Shown: positions 30,704 to 35,595 of the stretch, piece by piece
Numbering within the stretch: position 1 is the first letter of the stretch
Layout: each line of letters opens with the position of its first letter
Assembly (NCBI GenBank): GCA_964244955.1
Contig: CAXTKQ010000022.1
Location: forward strand, 1 to 35,595
DNA length: 35,595 nucleotides
Direction: 5' to 3'
Source of the DNA: Mucilaginibacter_A sp964244955
Lineage (GTDB): Bacteria; Bacteroidota; Bacteroidia; Sphingobacteriales; Sphingobacteriaceae
Made by a program: the position numbers and the translations under genes
Notes under the pieces: model-generated
Databases searched by the model: none
Told to the model about the DNA's origin: nothing
What the model saw: the letters and a program-made list of their open reading frames with translations, nothing else

Positions 30704-32731
30704 TCTCTGTCATCATTTTTTCCAAAGCAAACATTTCATCACGCAGTTTGGCTGCGCCCAAAAAATCCATTTCTTTTGCTGCTTTTAGCATTTCTTTTTT
30801 GGTGTTGTCGATGGCTTTTTTCAGTTCCGGCTTGCTCATGTACTGCACAATCGGGTCGGCAGCGATGTTATCGGCAACATCTTGTTCCACATAAGCTTGT
30901 TGAACGCCGCCCTTAAAATCCATTACCGATGTTTGTTCAATGATCGCTTCGCGGGACTTGCCGATGGTTTTTGGGGTGATGCCATGCTCCAAATTGTATT
31001 GGATTTGCTTGTCGCGGCGGCGGTTGGTTTCGTCCATCGTGATTTGCATAGAATCTGTAATTTTATCAGCATACATAATTACCCGTCCGCGATCGTTTCG
31101 TGCTGCCCGGCCAATCGTTTGGATTAAAGAACGTTCTGAACGTAAAAAACCTTCTTTATCCGCATCCAAAATGGCAACCAGCGAAACTTCGGGCAAATCT
31201 AAACCTTCCCGCAACAAGTTGATACCGATTAAAACGTCAAACTCGCCTAAACGCAAACCGCGCAAAATCTCCACGCGTTCCAGTGTTTTTACTTCGGAAT
31301 GGATGTAACGGCATTTGATGTTGAGGCGGTCCATGTANNNNNNNNNNTGGCCAGCTCTTCAGCCATGCGTTTGGTTAAAGTAGTTACCAAAATCCGGTCG
31401 CCTTTTTTAATGGTTTGGTCAACTTCTTCCAGCAAATCATCCACCTGGTTAATAACCGGCCGGATTTCAATCACCGGATCTAATAAACCTGTTGGCCGAA
31501 TCACTTGCTCAATCACCACACCTTCTGATTTTTCCAATTCAAAATCGCCGGGCGTGGCACTTACATAAATGGTTTGCGGCGCCAAGCGTTCAAATTCCTG
31601 AAAGTTTAGCGGACGGTTATCCATCGCCGCAGGCAAACGGAAACCATATTCAACCAACGAAATTTTGCGGGAACGGTCGCCGCCATACATCGCCCGGATT
31701 TGCGGAACGGTAACGTGGCTTTCATCAATCACCATCAGATAATCCTGCGGGAAATAATCCAACAAACAAAAAGGCCGCATACCAGGTTTCCGTCCGTCGA
31801 AAAAGCGCGAATAATTCTCAATTCCCGAGCAATAACCCAATTCGCGGATCATTTCCAGATCGTAGTTTACGCGTTCTTCCAAACGTTTTGCTTCGAGGAA
31901 ACGGCCTTCGCCAATAAACTGCTTTTTGCGCATTTCCAGTTCCTCCTGAATGGCCCAAACCGATTGCTGGAAACGTTCGCGCGGCGCAACATATAAATTG
32001 GCCGGAAAAACAACCATGTTCTCCATCTTTTCAATGGTTTTTCCATTAGAAACATCAAAAGTGCTTAGCTCTTCAATGTCATCACCGTAAAAATTAATGC
32101 GGTAAGCGTAATCCAGATAAGCCGGATAAATTTCCACCACATCGCCTTTTACCCGAAAAGTCCCGCGTTTAAAATCGGCCGTTGTCCGTGCATAAAGAAT
32201 TTCCACCAAACGGTGCAAAAAAGCATTCCGCGTAATTCTTGTTCCAACCGCAAAACGGAAAACAGAATTAGAAAAATCTTCCGGGTTTCCCATACCGTAA
32301 ATGCAGGAAATGGACGAAACCACGATGACATCACGGCGGCCAGACATCAACGCAGAAGTGGTGCGCAAACGCAATTTTTCAATTTCTTCGTTGATCTGTA
32401 AATCCTTTTCGATGTAGGTGTTGGACGAAGGAATGAAGGCTTCCGGCTGGTAATAATCGTAATAGGAAACAAAATAATTGACCGCATTCTCCGGAAAAAA
32501 CTGCTTGAATTCGCCGTAAAGCTGCGCAGCCAATGTTTTATTATGACTTAAAACCAATGTTGGTTTTTGTGTTTCCTGAATTACGTTGGCAATGCTAAAC
32601 GTTTTGCCCGAACCGGTAACGCCCAGCAAAGTCTGGTAATTATCGCCGTTTTCTACGCCTTGCACCAACTGGCGGATGGCTTCCGGCTGATCACCGGAGG
32701 GCTTATATTGTGAGGTTAATTTAAAATCCAT
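30696..32731 (-). CDS. uvrB: Excinuclease ABC subunit B (interrupted by assembly gap)
   Basis: UvrB, the DNA-damage-verifying helicase of nucleotide excision repair. Visible: Walker A LLGVTGSGKTFS, the beta-hairpin text YYDYYQPEAFIPSSNTYIEK, Walker B DESHVT, LVTTLTKRMAEELA, LREGLDLPEVSLV, GRAARN, and the C-terminal UVR motif AAKEMDFLGAAKLRDEMFAL. Ten N at 31338-31347 interrupt it in the second helicase domain; unlike the other gaps, deleting them does not restore the frame (about two bases are missing), so a few bases are lost. Rebuilt length is about 678 residues, normal for the family. A -7-like TACTTTTA lies eight bases before the ATG at 32731. Confidence 0.95.
31338..31347. other. Assembly gap, ten N
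   Basis: Ten N inside uvrB. The flanks do not join in frame, so some bases are truly missing. Confidence 0.95.
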
Positions 32732-32788
32732 TGAGAAGATAAAAGTACGGATTTTGTGTTTAAAATGCTAAAAAGTATAGCTGTTTGT

Positions 32789-32796
32789 TATCTTTG
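32789..32796 (+). promoter_or_regulatory. -7 box of the DUF3800 gene
   Basis: TATCTTTG, matching TAnnTTTG, 28 bases before the GTG start; the -33 part is weak. Confidence 0.45.
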
Positions 32797-32824
32797 AAAT
32801 GTCAGGAATTTGAATTGAATTTAA

Positions 32825-33648
32825 GTGGAATATTGTATTTGGTGTGATGAATCAGTAAAAAAAGGAAAGTATTATTCTAACTTTTATGGTGGTGTTTTAG
32901 TTCAGGCAAAAGATTTAAAATATGTTAATGTATGCCTGCAAAACGTTTGTAAGAACCTTTTTTTAAAAGATGAATTAAAGTGGAATAAAGTTTCAACAGC
33001 TTATCTCGATAAGTATAAAATTTTGATGGATGAGTTTTTTAGGCTGTTAAAATTAGGAAAAGTTAAAATCCGAATTATGTTCACTCAAAATGCAGAAAAG
33101 CCCTTAGGTTTAACGGATGAGCATTTGAAAAACGAATATTTTATATTGTATTATCAGTTTTTTAAACATGCTTTTGGCTTGCCTTACAGCAACGCAAATT
33201 TAAAACCTGTTTTTGTTAGGGCATATTTTGATTATTTGCCTGATACATTAGAAAAGCGCCAGCAATTTAAGGAGTACATTAAAGGCTTGCAAAGTCAGCG
33301 CGCGTTTCAGCTTGCCCGTATTAAATTTAGAAAAGATATATTACAGAAGTAGATTCAAAAAAGCACTTGTTATTGCAATGTTTAGATATTGTATTAGGAA
33401 GTATGGCTTTTCGTTTAAATGACATGCACAAAGAAAAGCCGGAAGGGCAGAAACGGAGAGGTAAAAAAACTATTGCTAAAGAAAAGCTGTACAAGCATAT
33501 CAACAAATATATCAGGGAGATAAAGCCGGGGTTTAATATAGGAATAAGTACCGGAACAAATTCAGGATTTGATAAATGGGAGCATCCTTACCGGCATTGG
33601 AAATTTACTTCGGCAAACGTAGAAATAGATGAAAAGCTGTATAAATAA
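32825..33648 (+). pseudogene. DUF3800 family protein, frameshifted
   Basis: The first part (32825-33352) opens with GTG directly after an in-frame TAA and reads MEYCIWCDESVKKGKYYSNF, with the early Asp-Glu of DUF3800, a family predicted to be RNase-H-like nucleases. It ends at a TAG after KFRKDILQK. The continuation TEVDSKKHLLLQCLDIVLGS followed by MAFRLND is in another frame and runs to 33648. The switch lies at GATATATTACAG near 33338-33350; one fewer AT would give GATATTACAGAAGTAGAT, coding DITEVD, so an AT duplication probably broke the gene. The joined product would be about 274 residues. Many DUF3800 genes lie in defence islands or mobile regions; no such partner is seen here. Confidence 0.75.
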
Positions 33649-33650
33649 AA

Positions 33651-33716
33651 AAAGCTCCATTCCCACTACATCAATTTCCCAAGTGGAACTTAGGCGTTCG
33701 TGAGCTACAGAGCTTT
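33651..33716. other. Structured spacer after the DUF3800 gene
   Basis: AAAGCTC (33651-33657) is complementary to GAGCTTT (33710-33716), and CCACT (33663-33667) to AGTGG (33682-33686) inside it. This could be a nested hairpin, a terminator, or a small RNA. Nothing more can be said. Confidence 0.35.
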
Positions 33717-33792
33717 GGTTACAAATATAATAATTTATCACAAGATACCACAACTTATCACACAAGTTGTTAATTAACTACTGATAAATTCT

Positions 33793-33820
33793 ATACTTCT
33801 TTTATGCCGATAAAAACAGC
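33793..33820. repeat. Palindromic CTTCTTTTA/AAAAACAG site
   Basis: ATACTTCTTTTATGCCG overlaps ATAAAAACAGC: a forward half of the main form meets a reverse half of the variant form in one palindrome. This joins the two forms into one family. It lies upstream of upp. Confidence 0.75.
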
Positions 33821-33857
33821 GTTGCCTTCTCTTTAAATCCAACCTAAAAAAAAGCGC

Positions 33858-33865
33858 TATTTTCG
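33858..33865 (+). promoter_or_regulatory. -7-like box of upp
   Basis: TATTTTCG, one mismatch from TAnnTTTG, four bases before the ATG at 33870. Confidence 0.3.
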
Positions 33866-33869
33866 CTGC

Positions 33870-34514
33870 ATGATTTTCCAGCTCGATCAAACCAATTCTG
33901 TTGCTAATAGATTTATTGCGGAAATGCGCAACGTGCATACGCAGCAAAACCCGCAACGTTTCCGGCATAACCAAACGCGGTTGGGCGAAATTTTGGCTTA
34001 CGAGATCAGCAAAACGTTGGACTATCAGCAAACAGAAGTAAAAACACCGCTGGGCATTGCCAAAGTAAATTTACCTGCAGCACAGCCAGTTTTAGCCACC
34101 ATTTTGCGTGCTGGTTTGCCTTTTCACCAGGGCTTTTTAAATTTCTTTGACCGTTCGGCCTCGGCTTTTATTACGGCTTATCGCAAAACGGATGCAAACC
34201 ACGATTTTACCATTCAGGTAGAACATATTTCGAGTCCGAATTTAGACGGACAAGTAGTGATTTTATGCGATACCATGCTGGCCAGCGGACAAAGTGTAGT
34301 GCAGGTTTGCAAGCGTTTGCAGGAAAAGTACCAGTTAAAAGAACTGCATATTGCTGCCGGTATTGCCAGTGCTGCCGGTTTAAAATACGTGCAGGAAAAC
34401 TTGCCCGAAGCACATATTTGGGTTGGTTCGGTGGATCAGGAAATGAACAGTTATTCGTACATTATTCCGGGCTTAGGCGATGCCGGCGATTTAAGTTTTG
34501 GGGAGAAAGTTTGA
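33870..34514 (+). CDS. upp: Uracil phosphoribosyltransferase
   Basis: A 214-residue uracil phosphoribosyltransferase, which makes UMP from uracil and PRPP. Typical stretches are QTRLGEILAYEISK at the N-terminus, PVLATILRAGLPFHQGFL, the PRPP loop VILCDTMLASGQSVV (D-x-M-L-A-S-G), and the uracil-binding end YIIPGLGDAGDLSFG. Length is normal. It is followed by a YjjG-type pyrimidine nucleotidase, consistent with pyrimidine salvage and clean-up. A palindromic repeat lies upstream and a motif copy starts just after the stop. Confidence 0.95.
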   Translation: MIFQLDQTNSVANRFIAEMRNVHTQQNPQRFRHNQTRLGEILAYEISKTLDYQQTEVKTPLGIAKVNLPAAQPVLATILRAGLPFHQGFLNFFDRSASAFITAYRKTDANHDFTIQVEHISSPNLDGQVVILCDTMLASGQSVVQVCKRLQEKYQLKELHIAAGIASAAGLKYVQENLPEAHIWVGSVDQEMNSYSYIIPGLGDAGDLSFGEKV

Positions 34515-34517
34515 TGA

Positions 34518-34540
34518 TTTTATAGTGATAAAAGAAGTAT
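34518..34540 (-). repeat. CTTCTTTTA motif, reverse copy
   Basis: TTTTATAGTGA then TAAAAGAAGTAT, beginning four bases after the upp stop. Confidence 0.8.
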
Positions 34541-34550
34541 TGTTTCCGCG

Positions 34551-34670
34551 CTGTCATCTCGACCGAAGAAAGAGATCTTTTTAAAAGTAGTAATGTTCAT
34601 GCTTCTTTTATCAACCAAAAATAATTAATCCTGCTTTGATGAAGATTTCTCTCTTCGTTCGAAATGACAG
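34551..34670. repeat. Inverted-repeat element, copy 3, with a motif in its loop
   Basis: The left arm CTGTCATCTCGACCGAAGAA pairs with the right arm ending CTTCGTTCGAAATGACAG. It is a diverged member of the element at 5351 and 5519. Its loop contains a CTTCTTTTA motif copy (34599-34621: ATGCTTCTTTTATCAACC, then AAAAA). Confidence 0.8.
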
Positions 34671-34684
34671 AAAAAAATTAAAAA

Positions 34685-35377
34685 ATGCCTTACCAACACC
34701 TCTTCTTCGACCTCGACCACACCATTTGGGATTTTGATAAAAACGCAGAAGAAGCACTGCACGAACTTTTCATCCTGCACAAACTGCAGGATTTGGGTTT
34801 GGCCACGCCCAATGTTTTCATTGAAACTTACACCCGCAACAACCATCGCCTTTGGGCCGAATACCATTTGGGAAAAATCAGCAAAGACGTGCTGCGCGAA
34901 GCCCGTTTTAAACATACTTTTTTAGAATTGGGTTTGGATGAAACCGTTATTCCGGCGGGTTTTGAAGATGCCTACGTGCAGCTTTGCCCTACAAAAACCA
35001 ACCTTTTTCCCAATACGCACGAAACGTTGCAATACCTTCAATCCAAATATAAATTGTACGTGATTTCCAATGGGTTCAAGGAATCTACGGAGATGAAAAT
35101 CCGCTTGTGCAATTTAGGCCAATACTTCACGCATGTTTTTATTTCCGAAGTGGTCGGCGTTAACAAACCTGATCCTGCAATTTTTAAACACGCTTTAGAA
35201 ACTGCCAACGCACAAAAACCGGAAAGTTTAATGATTGGCGACAGCCTGGAAGCCGATGTTTACGGCGCGCTAAATTTTGGTATGGATGCCATTTACTTCA
35301 ACCCAAACAAAACTGAAAAACCTGAAAATGTGCCGGTACAAATCCATCATTTAAACGAGCTAATGCTGTTTTTATAG
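34685..35377 (+). CDS. yjjG: YjjG-type noncanonical pyrimidine nucleotidase (HAD family)
   Basis: A 230-residue HAD hydrolase. Motif I is FFDLDHTIWDFD (nucleophile Asp then Asp two residues later), motif II ISNGFKES, motif III Lys in VNKPDPAIF, and motif IV MIGDSLEADVYGA. The tryptophan-containing HTIWDF and the overall length match YjjG, which removes phosphate from noncanonical pyrimidine nucleotides and protects against their use in DNA. It is 170 bases downstream of upp with two repeats between. Its stop lies within a palindromic repeat. Confidence 0.88.
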   Translation: MPYQHLFFDLDHTIWDFDKNAEEALHELFILHKLQDLGLATPNVFIETYTRNNHRLWAEYHLGKISKDVLREARFKHTFLELGLDETVIPAGFEDAYVQLCPTKTNLFPNTHETLQYLQSKYKLYVISNGFKESTEMKIRLCNLGQYFTHVFISEVVGVNKPDPAIFKHALETANAQKPESLMIGDSLEADVYGALNFGMDAIYFNPNKTEKPENVPVQIHHLNELMLFL

Positions 35378-35392
35378 GCATAAAAACAGTAT
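35363..35392. repeat. Palindromic CTGTTTTTA site at the yjjG stop
   Basis: ATGCTGTTTTTATAGG then CATAAAAACAGTAT: a near-perfect 30-base palindrome made of two variant halves. The TAG is the yjjG stop codon. Confidence 0.75.
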
Positions 35393-35481
35393 CTCAATTA
35401 AAAAAGCAACAAATTATTTTTTAACGTTCACGTAACTTTCAGTTCACTTTATAGTCAGAACTTGCAATTGATAAAATAGTT

Positions 35482-35595
35482 ATGGATTTTGAGTACACCC
35501 ATTTGCTTGCCCTCGGCGCACTGTTTTTACTGTTGTTCTTGTTCTACCTCAGTCCGTTTGAATTGAGCGTTAACGAAGACGAGGACGACGAATAA
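35482..35595 (+). CDS. 37-residue acidic-tailed membrane peptide
   Basis: A short open frame, ATG 35482 to TAA 35593-35595, too short for ordinary gene calling. It begins MDFEYTHLLALGALFLLLFL, one transmembrane helix, and ends with the acidic NEDEDDE. The hydrophobic-then-acidic layout and exact start and stop suggest a real small membrane peptide. I do not recognise a family. It has no visible partner; the next gene is outside the window. Confidence 0.5.
   Translation: MDFEYTHLLALGALFLLLFLFYLSPFELSVNEDEDDE

Noticed and set aside
479..35392. Motif copies considered as a CRISPR array.
   Set aside because: Copies are scattered over 35 kb in both orientations, with no regular spacers and no cas genes.
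1..35595. Search for tRNA, rRNA, phage or insertion-sequence genes.
   Set aside because: No transposase, integrase, tail or RNA gene is recognisable in the window.

Overview
The window looks like chromosomal DNA of a Bacteroidota member, most likely Sphingobacteriaceae (Pedobacter/Mucilaginibacter-like). This rests on moderate GC, Bacteroidota-type -7 promoter boxes (TAnnTTTG), little Shine-Dalgarno signal, and families typical of the group: a DUF4834 protein, FG-GAP lipoproteins with a haem motif, a YfhO-like membrane protein, and a GH18-deacetylase-GT2 fusion. The species assignment is inference. The sequence is a gapped scaffold: five runs of ten N interrupt genes, and one gap (11368-11377) is flanked by about 94 bases of GC-rich sequence that do not belong to the gene they interrupt.

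Layout. 1-2071: two tandem FG-GAP proteins. 2150-2785: an MntA/HepT toxin-antitoxin module with a broken toxin gene, flanked by 31-bp direct repeats. 2883-4034: an MFS transporter. 4132-5205: a papain-like peptidase with a chagasin-like inhibitor. 5206-5649: no gene, but an array of repeats. 5650-8994: a three-domain membrane enzyme (GH18, NodB deacetylase, GT2). 9217-14537: a minus-strand operon of esterase, ATP-grasp ligase, YbdK-type carboxylate-amine ligase, class I glutamine amidotransferase, second ATP-grasp protein and a small FeoB-associated-like protein. A divergent second esterase lies at 14663-15478. 15503-16284: a DUF2281/PIN toxin-antitoxin pair. 16379-18190: typA. 18303-26471: a surface-polysaccharide cluster with a flippase, four glycosyltransferases and three methyltransferases. 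26484-29912: an orphan antitoxin-like gene, a YfhO-like protein and two small membrane proteins. 30058-30656: a second DUF2281/PIN pair. 30696-32731: uvrB. 32825-33648: a frameshifted DUF3800 gene. 33870-35377: upp and a YjjG-type nucleotidase, both in pyrimidine metabolism. 35482-35595: a 37-residue membrane peptide.

Two things stand out. First, a short motif recurs in most spacers and sometimes inside genes. Its forward form is TRCTTCTTTTA followed four to six bases later by TAAAA. Its reverse complement reads TAAAAGAAGYA, and a sister form reads TAAAAACAGYA. I call it the CTTCTTTTA motif. It occurs singly, as inverted pairs, as palindromes, fused to start or stop codons, and as direct repeats around the toxin-antitoxin module. 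I do not recognise it as a described element. Second, the 9445-15478 cluster has the parts of a small-molecule or peptide amide-ligase pathway (two ATP-grasp proteins, one GCS2-type ligase, one amidotransferase, two esterases) whose product I cannot name.
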